Shown: positions 37,837-48,785, counted from the stretch's first letter. The stretch is 64,000 nt of DNA from Flectonema sp. DT1601 (GCA_964019425.1 OZ025843.1:496001-560000), one strand, 5' to 3'. The notes: a model not told the origin generated them from the sequence alone. Made by a program: numbers and translations.

Positions 37837-39790
37837 ATAAACAATGTTATCATTGTTTTTTTTTATCGATCGACTATGTCGATCACTTTCTATTTTCCGT
37901 CCTGGTCAAGACGCTAAACTGATTGTTTTTTTTTCAAAATTAATAAAAAAGAATACAAAAAAAAATAAAAAAAAAAGAATAAACAATGTTATCATTGTTT
38001 TTTTTTATCGATCGACTATGTCGATTACTTTCTATTTTCCGTCCTGGTCAAGACGCTAAACTGATTGTTTTTTTTTCAAAATTAATAAAAAAGAATATAA
38101 AAAAAAAATAAAAAAAAAAGAATAAACAATGTTATCATTGTTTTTTTTTTTTATTGTTCGACTTTGTTGACTAATTTCTATTTTCCGTTTTTTTTTCTTT
38201 TTAAAAAATAAATAAAAAGAATTTAAAAAAAAAAAAAAAAAAAAGAATAAACAATGTTATCATTGTTTTTTTTTCATCGATCGACTATGTCGATTACTTT
38301 CTATTTTCCGTCCTGGTCAAGACGCTAAACTGATTGTTTTTTTTTCAAAATTAATAAAAAAGAATATAAAAAAAAACAAAAACAAAAAGAATAAACAATG
38401 TTATCATTGTTTTTTTTTTATCGTTCGACTTTGTCGACTAATTTTTATTTTCCGTTTTTTTTCTTTAAAAATAAATAAAAAGAATTTAAAAAAAAAAAAA
38501 AAAAAAAGAATAAACAATGTTATCATTGTTTTTTTATCGATCGACTATGTCGATCACTTTCTATTTTCCGTCCTGGTCAAGACGCTAAACTGATTGTTTC
38601 CTTTTTTTAAATAATAAATAAAAAAAAAAAAAAAAAAAAAAAAAGAGCATCTCCCTGCTATCCTCATATCCCCACAATAATATTATACCTTTTCATTTTC
38701 TCTTTCCTTTTCTGGTCTTTTTTTTTCTTTTTTTCCTTTTTCATACAACGTTTTTTATTTATATTTTGTTTTTTTTTTTTTTTTCATGTTTGATTATTTC
38801 CTCTTCATATTTTTTTTTTTCTATTCTTTCTTTTTTTTTTTTTTTTTTTCTCTGCCTCTCTCTCAATTCTGTTCGTTTCTTTGAAACGAAAATTCATTTG
38901 AATATTATTCCTTGGTCAGCAACCATCATTGTCGCCCTTTGGGCCTGTTAAAAAAAAAAATAAAAATAAAAAGAAAGTTTACATCGGGAATAGGGCAGGA
39001 GCCAAAAGCTCCCAGTCCGTTACTTCCCACTTTATCGAAATTTGTTAGCTGCTGGTGTATCTTGATCATGTGTTGATACTTGCATTTTTTTTATTTGTAA
39101 TCTTTCATTACAATCATTCTTGCCTATATCTTTTATTTTTATTCTCTATCTGTTCTGGTCTGTTACCTCATATGTCTTGTTTAACTTCAGTTATATCCAT
39201 TTTACTTTTTATTGTTTCCCATCTACTTTTTATTTTCTATTAGTTCTGGTCAGAAACTCCTGGGCAGCAAGAAGGAAAGCAGTTTAGTACTTCTGGGTGT
39301 TTGGCATCACCCCCCATAGTGAGCAAGTACAACAGGTAGCATTGGTAGTCTGTTGATCCTGAGTGATCCCAGCTACAGTTTTGTTTTTCTTTCTTTTTTT
39401 TAGAAGAAGATCAGGACATCCAAGCACTGCTGGATAGTTGCTGAATGCAGGGCCTGCCTGTGGCATTATAATAACAGGCTAAGTCATTTGTAGTTCATAG
39501 TTTACCTTTGATTTTATAACTTCACACAGGGTACTATGAACGATGAGAGATCCAGTGGGATCACTCAGGGTCTAGTAGAGACCACCAATGTTGTGCGTTG
39601 ATAGGCAAGGTGACCAACCTTGACATTCTTTCTTTTCTCTCCTGTTGTGACAAACACAAAATACACACACAGCTTACAGTGTGTTCTTTGTGTATGTTTT
39701 CTTCAGGTGTGAGTAGTTTTTTTGTTCTTGCTCTTCAGGGAGGGCCTTAGCCAAAAGCTAACAGTCCAAATCTCACCTGGTAAATTCAAC
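37372..39790. repeat. 2,421-bp higher-order repeat, copy 2
   Basis: This repeats copy 1 with homopolymer lengths that look the same wherever I compared them: nine hairpin units (37,372-38,623), the T-rich insert (38,624-39,042), and inverted satellite from 39,043. It ends at CTCACCTGGTAAATTCAACTC, one base different from copy 1, at the edge of unique sequence. Confidence 0.92.
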
Positions 39791-40281
39791 TCCTGAGTGG
39801 TGAGGGGGCCAGCAATGTTTTTTTTTTTTTTTTTTTTCTCTTATTTCTTTTTTTCTTTTTCTTTTACTCTAATATGAAATATTTTTGAACAAAATGTGAT
39901 TATTAATTTAAAAAAAAAAAAAAATAATAGTAATGTAAATGAATAATAAAAAAAAAAAAAAAAACATGCCTTGGGAATACAACCAAAGCCCCAATTAATC
40001 GGTCCTTTCTTTTTCCTTCTTGTCAAGTGATCGCTCCACTCGTCGATCACCAAAACCGATTGTATTTATATCTGTTCTTTTCTCAACGATCGGCTATACC
40101 GACCATTTTTTTTTATAAATAATTGTTTTCTTCTTCTCGACGATCAGATCCAATTGATCAACCTTTTTTTTTTTTTTTTCCTTTATTCCTTCCATCCCTC
40201 CCGCTCCCCTAATTTTAAATAAAAACAAGATCAGCTCAGCTTGATCGTTAATCTTTTTTTCTTTTTTTAATTTAAACTGAT
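39791..40281. other. AT-rich stretch with diverged hairpin-satellite-like motifs; no gene
   Basis: It contains long T and A runs, and GATCGGCTATACCGACC near 40,088, an imperfect copy of the hairpin found in the 725-bp repeat that follows. GATCAGCTCAGCTTGATC (about 40,229-40,246) is a near-palindrome. No coding potential is seen. Confidence 0.7.
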
Positions 40282-41006
40282 TGTATTTATATCTGTTTAT
40301 TTTTCTCAACGATCGGCTATACCGATCAACCTTTAAAATAATTTCTTCTTCTCGACGATCAGATCCAATTGATCAACCTTTTCTTTTTTTTTCCTCTATT
40401 CCTTCCATCCCTCCCGCTCCCCTATTTGTAATAAAAACAAGATCAGCTCAGCTTGATCGTTAATTTTTTTCTTTCTTTTTTGTTGGTCCTAGTCAAGACC
40501 TTAAACTGACTAACCGGTCTTAATTTTAAATAAGTGTTAACCTAGTTTCTCTTTTCCTTTTCATTTTCCTTTTAATACTCTCTATCTGGTCTGTTATGTC
40601 ATATTTTTCATTTAATTTTATCATCCATTTTACTTCTCACTGTTTCCCACATCTACATTTTATTTTCAAATAGTTACGGTCTGTTAAAAAAAATAAAAGT
40701 TTAAATAAGTTAAATTGAACATGTTAACTCAATTCCTCAATTCTTCCGTCATGGTCATGACATTCTTTTTCGTTTCTCTAATGCACAAGAGATACCATCA
40801 CTCATGAGATACCAACACACATACGAGATACCAGCACTCCAGAGATACCGACACGCTAGAGATACCAAGTCACTTGAGATACCTCCTTGTAAATTAATTC
40901 CCGGTATTTCAAATTTGAATTGATAGTGTCAACTCTGCTTGCTGCTCTTGTTTATGTGTTGTCTCCTGAAAGTGATCTTAACTCCTATAAAAAGAAAAAA
41001 AAAAAA
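40282..41006. repeat. 725-bp direct repeat, copy 1
   Basis: It is identical in outline to 41,907-42,631 (offset 1,625). It carries ATCGG-CTATA-CCGAT, GATCAGCTCAGCTTGATC, and GGTCCTAGTCAAGACC followed by TTAAACTGACT, a diverged counterpart of the hairpin-satellite module CCTGGTCAAGACGCTAAACTG. Near 40,785-40,885 GAGATACC recurs six times at 17-19-base spacing. Confidence 0.92.
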
Positions 41007-41906
41007 AAGAAATCAAAAAAGAAGAATTTTCAAACGAAGTTATAACAACCCCTACCACCCATTATGATCAATTCCGCTTGTTTTTTTTTTTTTTTTTTTA
41101 AAAACAAATAAAAAAAAATAAAAAAAGTTATAAAAGATTAAACAATGTTATCATTGTTTTTTTATCGATCGACTATGTCGATCACTTTCTATTTTCCGTC
41201 CTGGTCAAGACGCTAAACTGATTGTTTTTTTTTTCAAAATTAATAAAAAAGAATATAAAAAAAATACAAAAAAAAGAATAAACAATGTTATCATTGTTTT
41301 TTTTTATCGTTCGACTTTGTCGACTAATTTCTATTTTCCGTTTTTTTTTCTTTAAAAAATAAATAAAAAGAATTTAAAATAAAAAAAAAGAATAAACAAT
41401 GTTATCATTGTTTTTTTATCGATCGACTATGTCGATTACTTTCTATTTTCCGTCCTGGTCAAGACGCTAAACTGATTGTTTTTTTTTTTCAAAATTAATA
41501 AAAAAAAAATATAAAAAAAATAAAAAAAAAAGAATAAACAATGTTATCATTGTTTTTTTTTTTATCGTTCAACTTTGTTGACTAATTTCTATTTTCCGTT
41601 TTTTTTCTTTTTAAAAAATAAATAAAAAGAATTTAAAAAAAAAAAAAAAGAATAAACAATGTTATCATTGTTTTTTTTTTATCGATCGACTATGTCGATT
41701 ACTTTCTATTTTCCGTCCTGGTCAAGACGCTAAACTGATTGTTTTTTTTTTTTCAAAATTAATAAAAAAGAATATAAAAAAAAACAAAAAAAAAAAGAAT
41801 AAACAATGTTATCATTGTTTTTTTTTATCGATCGACTATGTCGATTACTTTCTATTTTCCGTCCTGGTCAAGACGCTAAACTGATTGTTTTTTTTAAAAA
41901 TTAATA
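41007..41906 (+). repeat. Hairpin-satellite array, six units
   Basis: AACAATGTTATCATTGTT occurs six times. Long and short unit types alternate. The fourth unit (about 41,566-41,584) has TCAAC-TTT-GTTGA instead of TCGAC-TTT-GTCGA: both arms changed and pairing kept. The segment begins with a T run and the reversed CCATTATGATCAATTCCGC motif also seen near 28,056. Confidence 0.88.
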
Positions 41907-42631
41907 TGTATTTATATCTGTTTATTTTTCTCAACGATCGGCTATACCGATCAACCTTTAAAATAATTTCTTCTTCTCGACGATCAGATCCAATTGATCA
42001 ACCTTTTCTTTTTTTTTCCTCTATTCCTTCCATCCCTCCCGCTCCCCTATTTGTAATAAAAACAAGATCAGCTCAGCTTGATCGTTAATTTTTTTCTTTC
42101 TTTTTTGTTGGTCCTAGTCAAGACCTTAAACTGACTAACCGGTCTTAATTTTAAATAAGTGTTAACCTAGTTTCTCTTTTCCTTTTCATTTTCCTTTTAA
42201 TACTCTCTATCTGGTCTGTTATGTCATATTTTTCATTTAATTTTATCATCCATTTTACTTCTCACTGTTTCCCACATCTACATTTTATTTTCAAATAGTT
42301 ACGGTCTGTTAAAAAAAATAAAAGTTTAAATAAGTTAAATTGAACATGTTAACTCAATTCCTCAATTCTTCCGTCATGGTCATGACATTCTTTTTCGTTT
42401 CTCTAATGCACAAGAGATACCATCACTCATGAGATACCAACACACATACGAGATACCAGCACTCCAGAGATACCGACACGCTAGAGATACCAAGTCACTT
42501 GAGATACCTCCTTGTAAATTAATTCCCGGTATTTCAAATTTGAATTGATAGTGTCAACTCTGCTTGCTGCTCTTGTTTATGTGTTGTCTCCTGAAAGTGA
42601 TCTTAACTCCTATAAAAAGAAAAAAAAAAAA
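41907..42631. repeat. 725-bp direct repeat, copy 2, abutting a LINE fragment
   Basis: This is a direct copy of 40,282-41,006. It ends in an A run at 42,620-42,631, immediately followed by minus-strand reverse-transcriptase sequence, which marks the right border of the repeat island. Confidence 0.92.
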
Positions 42632-43260
42632 TCTGATTGCTTCTGTCATCTGATCCTTCACTCTCACTTGGACGCGTAGCGTTGAGTAGTAGTATTTGAA
42701 ATACTCTAGTACTTTTTGATTGATCCCAAAGTATTTCATTGTAAAGAATATCAAACCGTGTTTGACCGACCCGAAGGCATCTGCTAAGTCGATCCAAACT
42801 ATTGTAAGATTCTTTCTATTTGCTTTAGCGTCCTTGAGGGCTTCGCCGGTGATTGTGGCATGTTCCACGCAACCAGGAACGCCTCTGCGAAAACCCTTTT
42901 GGAACGAAAAGTTCGAGAGTGTGTGGTTAGCCATTGCCTCTTGCATGATGGTATTGAAAATCTTTCCATCACAATTACCAACTGCAATCGGTCTTGTTTT
43001 TGTAATATCCTTCCCATCTGAGTTGGGCTTTGGTAACATTGTCACTTGCGCAACTCCCCAACTGTCTGGATAGGATCCAAGATTCTGTTGTGCGGGACTG
43101 AAGGTGATGGAACGGAAGCTGTCATGACCAGTTTGACAAGTTTCATATGTCATTCCGTCACGTGTCTGACTCTGACCTAACAAGTTGGGTAGTGATGGGG
43201 AGGAAGTCGTCATGGAAGGATCCGCAGGGTAATTTGCTTTCCATGTCTCTACAGCACCTG
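42632..43260 (-). mobile_element. Fragment of an RLE-type LINE: reverse-transcriptase fingers and palm motif A
   Basis: The minus frame reads WGVAQVTMLPKPNSDG, then TRPIAVGNCDGKIFNTI, FQKGFRRGVPGCVEHATI and motif A WIDLADAFGSVKH (about 42,761-42,799), ending near TLRVQVRVKDQMTEAI. This matches the fingers/palm start of R2-like RTs, with GVPGCVEH and W.DLA.A.GSV.H typical of the RLE families common in cnidarians. Motifs B-E (including F/YADD) are missing: the frame stops at the 725-bp repeat. The frame extends to about 43,387, but the distal part is T-run derived. It has the same strand and type as the nuclease fragment at 1-2,540. It is not functional as it stands. Confidence 0.85.
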
Positions 43261-43601
43261 TATAAAGAATATAAAGTAAGTAAGGGGTAGTTCCTGGCCG
43301 ATTTTGAATTGAAGAGGAAGTGGGAGAGTGGCTGTGAATGAAAAAAAAAAAAAAAAAAAAAAAAAATGAAATCGTCATATGTCTCAATGCACATTTGTAT
43401 CATGTAGCTTTTTTAATGAATACCGCACGCTACGCTTTTTTATTTTATTTTTATTTTCTTCAGGTATCGTACTGTTATTTGTAATGATAAATTGCAAAAT
43501 TCTGCCACCACTCTGCGATTTGTAAAAAAAATACTACCACAGCTATGACGGTTGTTGTTATGTTGGTGTATACACAGCTAGTAATTCTCTCTTTTCCAAA
43601 G
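43261..43601. other. Spacer with a putative trans-splice acceptor
   Basis: Possible unidentified 5' LINE sequence and an A run (43,340-43,366) lead into AT-rich spacer. The end, TTCTCTCTTTTCCAAAG at 43,585-43,601, is a pyrimidine tract with AG six bases before the next start codon. Confidence 0.5.
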
Positions 43602-43606
43602 GTTAA

Positions 43607-44752
43607 ATGGACTCGACGAGGATAGGGGTTGGCGCCCATCTCTCAGGTGTTGGCAGCAGGGTAACTCGCAGAAGCGCGACACCACCACTTAGAAGGAATC
43701 CTTTATTGACTGATGAATCAACAACAGCACAGTCCAGAAGGCTGGAAGAAGCGAGTGGTCGGAGGGTTCGAAGCCAGTCTCTTGGGAATCCACTTTCCTG
43801 TACCGCTCTTGGAATTGGAAAGCAAGAGTGGATTATAAGGCAAAAAAATAGAGCTTCGAGTCCCAGCAGAATTGATTACAATCCTTTGCACCCAAAATTA
43901 CAATCATCACATGATGTGAATTCGGAAAATAAAGTTCGGCGGAAGGGTGCAGCACCTAACAGCAACAAAAATGATCAAAGGACAAGAGGCAGGTCCGGTA
44001 AGCGTTGTGTGTCTCTGCCTCGAAAAAGCTCAATGTCGAGAAGCAGGTTAATATCACCTCATAGACATGTTGATAATTTACAGATGGGGAATATGATGGC
44101 ACATCGTGATGATCAGGAGCTTCAACCGGTGAGAATGCGTCAGTCGGTAACAACATCAACACCGCCTGCCAGGTCAAGTTCTTTGGAGATTACCTCTTCT
44201 GGAATGTTCAGATCGCCTGATGAGATAATACTACCAGTTCGTTCTAAGAGGATGCTGAGAGTAGATTCTCCCGCAACCGGGATTGGTCCCCAGGATGCAC
44301 ACTTTAGAAGCTATTCATTTTCAAAACGGCCTGCTGTTGAAATGCAAAACACAAAACCAGCATCGTCAAATCCAAACACTGCAGTCTTCAAAACCAGAAC
44401 AACTCCAATAGAAATATCAACACAACCATCTCAACATCAAAGGCGAATTACTAAAACTAGTAAGCGGATGGTTCCAACAGTTCCACCACCTCCAAACAGA
44501 CCAAAAAAGCGAATTCAAATTAATAAAATATTTAATCCAACGATGATCTTCAGGAGTGAAGACGCACCAGTTCGTGGCATTCGCACAATGTCTCCGGAGG
44601 TACGCCAGCCAGTTACAACTCCAAAGTCTAACAAAGTTGTTTATTCAATTAAGCAGTCTCCAATTATTTCTGCTAATGACGAAATAGCCCGACTAAAATT
44701 CGAAAACGGAAAACTTCTCGCAAGGCTTCGGTCGTTGGCTAAACCACAATAA
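43607..44752 (+). CDS. Basic, Ser/Arg-rich low-complexity protein, 381 aa
   Basis: I do not recognise a domain. The protein is rich in Ser, Arg, Pro and Thr, with many SP/TP and RS dipeptides, a PPPPNRPKKR motif near residue 300, and a short leucine-zipper-like end (DEIARLKFENGKLLARLRSL). It is probably largely disordered with a C-terminal coiled coil, a composition common in cytoskeletal and flagellar linker proteins of Euglenozoa; that role is a guess. The start is chosen because a pyrimidine tract and AG end at 43,601, five bases before this ATG. The gene lies just right of the repeat island and is followed on the same strand by a similar low-complexity protein. Codon use is mixed, with no frame break, so the gene looks intact. 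Confidence 0.8.
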   Translation: MDSTRIGVGAHLSGVGSRVTRRSATPPLRRNPLLTDESTTAQSRRLEEASGRRVRSQSLGNPLSCTALGIGKQEWIIRQKNRASSPSRIDYNPLHPKLQSSHDVNSENKVRRKGAAPNSNKNDQRTRGRSGKRCVSLPRKSSMSRSRLISPHRHVDNLQMGNMMAHRDDQELQPVRMRQSVTTSTPPARSSSLEITSSGMFRSPDEIILPVRSKRMLRVDSPATGIGPQDAHFRSYSFSKRPAVEMQNTKPASSNPNTAVFKTRTTPIEISTQPSQHQRRITKTSKRMVPTVPPPPNRPKKRIQINKIFNPTMIFRSEDAPVRGIRTMSPEVRQPVTTPKSNKVVYSIKQSPIISANDEIARLKFENGKLLARLRSLAKPQ

Positions 44753-45098
44753 CACTGCAAGAGATTTAATAGTTTTTTTTATCTCTATAGTTTTTTTTTT
44801 TTTTTTTTTTTTAAAAATTTTATTTTGTTTGCTTATAGATAAGTTTTATTATTCGTTTTGTTTTGAATAATGTCACACACGTAGAAAAAACACACAAGAG
44901 AAAGTACTTTAGTTTTACATATCTACAATGGTCTTTTCCTGAATGTTAGTTTCCAGTTTCTTGTATTGTATTATTGTATTAGTTTTTAGTATATAAAAGC
45001 ATTGTATAATTATTTATTTTCTACTAGCCAATAACAATGTTATCTGATCTAAAAAAACATTCATATGTATCTTTGTTAATTGGTTTATTCAATCTCAG
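44753..45098 (+). other. Intergenic spacer with splice acceptor
   Basis: A T run (about 44,787-44,811) lies in the 3' untranslated region of the upstream gene. The spacer ends with TTGGTTTATTCAATCTCAG at 45,080-45,098, a likely trans-splice acceptor that decides the start of the next gene. Confidence 0.5.
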
Positions 45099-45106
45099 AC
45101 GAACAC

Positions 45107-46396
45107 ATGGCGGTATCACTGGTGCCGAATGGACCCTCTGGAGGACCATTTACTCCAAGTAGTCAGACGCCTGATAGGTTGCCTGATAGAAAAGGTGGAA
45201 CAAAGGCAAGGGTACCCCAGCGAGTGAACCAGCCTTCAGGGAGCAATGTAGGCGGTTGGCACAGCAATATCACTTCAAATACAAACAACAACCCTACTAT
45301 GATAAACAATAATCTGAAAACTGAAGATAAAAGAAAAACCAGAATAGTAATTTCTCAGGGGGAATGTGTTATACGGAAATCAACATCATACCCGGCACAG
45401 AAAAACCTTGTTGGGATGATTGCGGAAATGGCTGATACAGACGGTAGTGATGACAGCTCGTCAAGCACTCAAGAAGTCATGCATAAAATAGTAACAAGTC
45501 CTTCCCCTACCGGAACGATGACAACACAAACACAGTCATCTCTTGCGAAAGCATTACTTGAAGTTGCACACTTGCATAAAGAACGTAAGTTAACTGATGA
45601 AGAATATATTGAGGCAAAAACTGTAATTATAAATGCGAATCCTCCCTCCTCCGTTTCTTTAGGTCACATAATGGATAACTCAGATAATATTGATTACCAA
45701 CCAGGTTATCCTCGAAAAGCTGCCTGGAATGATACCTACTCACCGAGGTCAGCTTCACCTTATAACGAAGAACCATTGCAGTCTACTTACAGAGCAGCTT
45801 ATCAAGGAGTGAATGATAAAAAACTATCACAGCAGTCTTACAGAGATGAATTAGATCGTCAGGAGCACAAAGTAGCTGCGTTGATGGATGAGAATACTGG
45901 ACTCCGACAAGTAGCAGAGAAGTTGCAATATCAGTTAAAGGCTTCCGGAGGAAGCTCACCAAAAGGAAGATTGTCTGAAAGCCCGCGTAAAACTGTTTCT
46001 ATTTCAACGCTGAGTGATGTACGTGATGGAGAATTCTCTATGTCACCGAGGAGAGTTGGAGTCACGCCGTCATCGTTTTCAGCTGCGGTTTCCGATAAAT
46101 TTACATCTAATCCGTTTTCTGATCATTTTAATGCTCCTTCGTTACCACCTCCAACGATGTCAAAGTCTGCTTTGCCACCGACATCTCCCTCTCGTCCATC
46201 GTTTGATGCAACAGCAGCTCTTCGTTCTGTTGCTGCGTCACCTCCACCTACTTTTAATAGTCAGCCTGCTACTCCTCTTCAAAAAAGTTCAAAGCCGCAA
46301 CTTCGATTGCCGACACGGAGTCCTCATCGTCTTAGTAGTCCGACAGTGTCGGGTGAAGCAGAGTGGTCGTTGAGCTCTTTAAGGAGTCCTCGTTAG
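45107..46396 (+). CDS. Low-complexity protein with SHOCT-like helix and coiled coil, 429 aa
   Basis: The frame extends upstream to an ATG at 45,080, but a pyrimidine tract plus AG ends at 45,098, so the mature message most likely starts at 45,099 and translation at 45,107 (MAVSLVPNGPSGG). The protein is mostly polar and disordered (Asn-, Ser-, Pro-rich). Around residue 150 it has LAKALLEVAHLHKERKLTDE followed by EYIEAKT, which fits the SHOCT pattern (hydrophobic helix, LTDEE, K). A heptad region (about 255-285) and a Ser/Pro-rich tail with SPR/SPH repeats follow. SHOCT helices often mediate oligomerisation or membrane association; the function here is unknown. The previous gene has a similar composition. 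Confidence 0.78.
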   Translation: MAVSLVPNGPSGGPFTPSSQTPDRLPDRKGGTKARVPQRVNQPSGSNVGGWHSNITSNTNNNPTMINNNLKTEDKRKTRIVISQGECVIRKSTSYPAQKNLVGMIAEMADTDGSDDSSSSTQEVMHKIVTSPSPTGTMTTQTQSSLAKALLEVAHLHKERKLTDEEYIEAKTVIINANPPSSVSLGHIMDNSDNIDYQPGYPRKAAWNDTYSPRSASPYNEEPLQSTYRAAYQGVNDKKLSQQSYRDELDRQEHKVAALMDENTGLRQVAEKLQYQLKASGGSSPKGRLSESPRKTVSISTLSDVRDGEFSMSPRRVGVTPSSFSAAVSDKFTSNPFSDHFNAPSLPPPTMSKSALPPTSPSRPSFDATAALRSVAASPPPTFNSQPATPLQKSSKPQLRLPTRSPHRLSSPTVSGEAEWSLSSLRSPR

Positions 46397-47010
46397 GTAC
46401 GTGACGTGTATATGTCTGTATTGCATTATCTATAATCGAGTTAGAGTTCCTTTTTTTTTTGTACCCTTTTTTTTTTTTTTTATAAAAGATTTTTTATTTG
46501 TAAACATCGACAGTCTTAGTAGAGTCCAATGAATATATATATGTGTTCTTTATTTCTTCCGATTAAATAATGCTTGTTTGTTTCACTTATTATTTAGTTG
46601 CTGACTAGTCAACAATTTTTTTATTCTTGAGCCTTAAGGTCGAGTTCCTGCAGATCTGAGGTTTCTTCTTGTTGAAAAAAAATAAAAAAAATAGCTTGCT
46701 TTGTGAGAATAGTTTCTACTTTGTGCGTTTACTTTTGATTTTTGCTGTACGAAGAAACTCTTCAGACAGGCTGTCTTGTATGTGTAATTCTCAATTTTTA
46801 CGTTCAGGTGTGATGTTAATTTATTGATTGTGTCATCTCCCCCCCCCATTATAGGAAAAAGAGATGTGTAATGCAGCTAAGTTAGAAACATTTATTATAA
46901 TGTAAAAGTATTTACGTCAATTGTAGGGTGTATACCTACACTACCTGTAGTCAACTGTAACTTGGAGATGGAACTCACAAGTAGATTTATTTTTATTTTT
47001 GTAAAATTAG
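46397..47010 (+). other. 3' untranslated region and spacer
   Basis: T and C runs are present (C run near 46,840-46,848). A pyrimidine-rich tract ending GTAAAATTAG at 47,010 is the likely splice acceptor for the taxilin-like gene. A 71-codon minus frame (46,634-46,849) has no recognisable features. Confidence 0.45.
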
Positions 47011-47045
47011 AATAAAAAAAATATTTGAAAAAAAAAAAAAAAAAA

Positions 47046-48088
47046 ATGGTAACGACAGCCGTAAGTAAAGACAAGCTAAGTAAACCACAACAACAAAGTC
47101 TTCAGAAATATGTCGACCAACAGAGAGGATTGCTCTCAATGCAGAGGTGTGTTACTTTAATAAAAAAAAACATGACCTGCGCTGTCAATTACTTACAGAC
47201 ATAATAATTATAATAAACAACAACAACAGTCAATTATCAACCACACGTCGTAGGAATTTGATGCTTGAGAAAGAGCGTGATGGCATGATTGAAAAATGTG
47301 ATAAAGGAAAAGAGATGAAAGAAAGTTTTGAAAAATTAGCTAGAGACTTGAAGAAGAAAAAGGAAGAAATTTTTGAAGAAATTCGTCAAAAGGAAAATGA
47401 AGAAGCGGAAACACGCACAGCTCTCACACAGAGATTTCAAGATCGCATCTCAGAAATCACAACAACAATGGAAGCTGACGCAGCAGAGCAAACAGATGCC
47501 GTCAACAAAAACAAACAACTTCGTCAAAAATTAGCAATTTTAGGTCAACACGTCAATCTCAGAATCCAGCAATACGAAACCAGAGAAGTTGAACTTAAAC
47601 TAAACGACGCTAAAATAGAGCAACTCATCGAAATAATAAAAGGAGAACGTGCTAAGTCTTCTATTCATGATTCTCAACTAACGGAGGAACGGAAAACTGA
47701 AACTGTTCTAAAATCACAATTAAACGACCTTACTTCTCGGTTTGATGTTCTGCAAACAACGATCACCAAGAGTAATAAGATATTCAGAGAATACAAATCA
47801 GAGATGGATAAATTAGGAAAAAGGACGAGAAACTTAGAAAGTGACAAGGCAGACATTATTAAAAAATACCAAGTCAAGAAGAAGAACCACGATGCTGTAC
47901 AACTCGAAGTACTCGACCGCTTACAAAAAATGGAACAACTAAAAAAACAACACTCGTCTATGGCTGGGCTTACCGATGTTCTTAAGCAGGAAGCTGCTGA
48001 CTTTGAGGAGTGGAAGAAAGCGTGTCCTGAGGAATTCAAAAAATTAGAACAAGAACATAAGGAAAAAAAGGCTGCGAGTAAACCGTAA
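47046..48088 (+). CDS. Taxilin-family coiled-coil protein, two exons
   Basis: Exon 1 is 47,046-47,146 (MVTTAVSKDKLSKPQQQ..., ending LLSMQ plus two bases), the intron is 47,147-47,253 (107 nt, GTGTGTT...GTCGTAG), and exon 2 is 47,254-48,088. The joined codon gives R and the reading continues NLMLEKERDG; the spliced product is 311 aa. Nearly the whole protein is coiled coil. The segment LNDLTSRFDVLQTTITKSNK, then IFREYKSEMDKLGKRTRNLE, matches the taxilin core (FQ.T..KSNE.F..F..EM.KM.KK.K.LE), and QRFQDRISEI...LRQKL...QYETREVE matches its earlier part. Taxilins bind syntaxins and ribosome-nascent-chain complexes in animals; in flagellates relatives are also linked to cilia. Without splicing the frame would start at a GTG inside the intron. 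Intron length is close to that of the ATP synthase gene (110 nt). Confidence 0.85.
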
Positions 48089-48785
48089 TAATAGTTTAGT
48101 CTTGTGCACATAATTAAAGAACACAATTGGAGGTTTGCAAAGTTATGTGCGCTTCTCCTCTTTAGATCGTTGTGAAAATAATAATAATAATAAAACAAAG
48201 GATTTCGTCACATACATAATTTTTTTTCTTCTTCTTTTTTTTTTTAAACCCTCCTCCATTTGTAGTTTGACACATTATTTTTTTTTTTTAGCTCTCGCAG
48301 TTAAATGAATTTATATTATCGTGCACAAACCAGAATTTAAAAAAAAAAAAAAAAAAAATGGACTCTTTTTTTTTCTGTTTTTACTGGCAACATTGATGGG
48401 ATTATTGTTGTCTGCCTTTCTTTTTTTTTAAAAAAGCCCTCCCCTTTTCTATATCCCCACCCCTCTATTGCTAGATTCTCAATTTAAAAAAAAAGAATAG
48501 AACAAAACAGACAAAAAAAAAAAAAATAATTCACCAGGCTGATAGGGTTTAGTAGGGGATGGTTTAATTTTAATTATTAATTATTTTTTTTATAGAGTAC
48601 TTTTTTTTTGAGGTTAGGAAAAAACAGTATTACTCTGGATGATTTAATTTTTTTTTTCCATCCCCACTTTCAGGTACCTACAAAACATTAATCTCAGTGA
48701 CCCCTTTATTTTAAAAATAGATTTATTAGTGTTTTATAAGTAAATACACACACTCCACTCACACGTAGCCATCGATAATAATAAA
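48089..48785 (+). other. 3' untranslated region and spacer
   Basis: About 700 bases dominated by long T and A runs; no conserved frame. Several AG sites after pyrimidine tracts (for example CCACTTTCAG near 48,673 and CACACGTAG at 48,769) could serve as trans-splice acceptors for the ATP synthase gene. Confidence 0.45.

Noticed and set aside
40782-40888. GAGATACC series as a CRISPR array
   Set aside because: Repeats are only 8 bases with 9-11-base spacers, in a eukaryotic satellite region, and without cas genes.
42720-43073. 117-codon plus frame over the RT fragment
   Set aside because: It is the antisense shadow of the minus-strand reverse transcriptase, which has recognisable motifs.
45080-45106. 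Upstream ATG for the 429-aa protein
   Set aside because: The likely trans-splice acceptor at 45,098 lies inside that extension, so it would be absent from the mature message.
46634-46849. 71-codon minus frame in a spacer
   Set aside because: It is opposite to all neighbours, in a 3' untranslated region, with no similarity I recognise.
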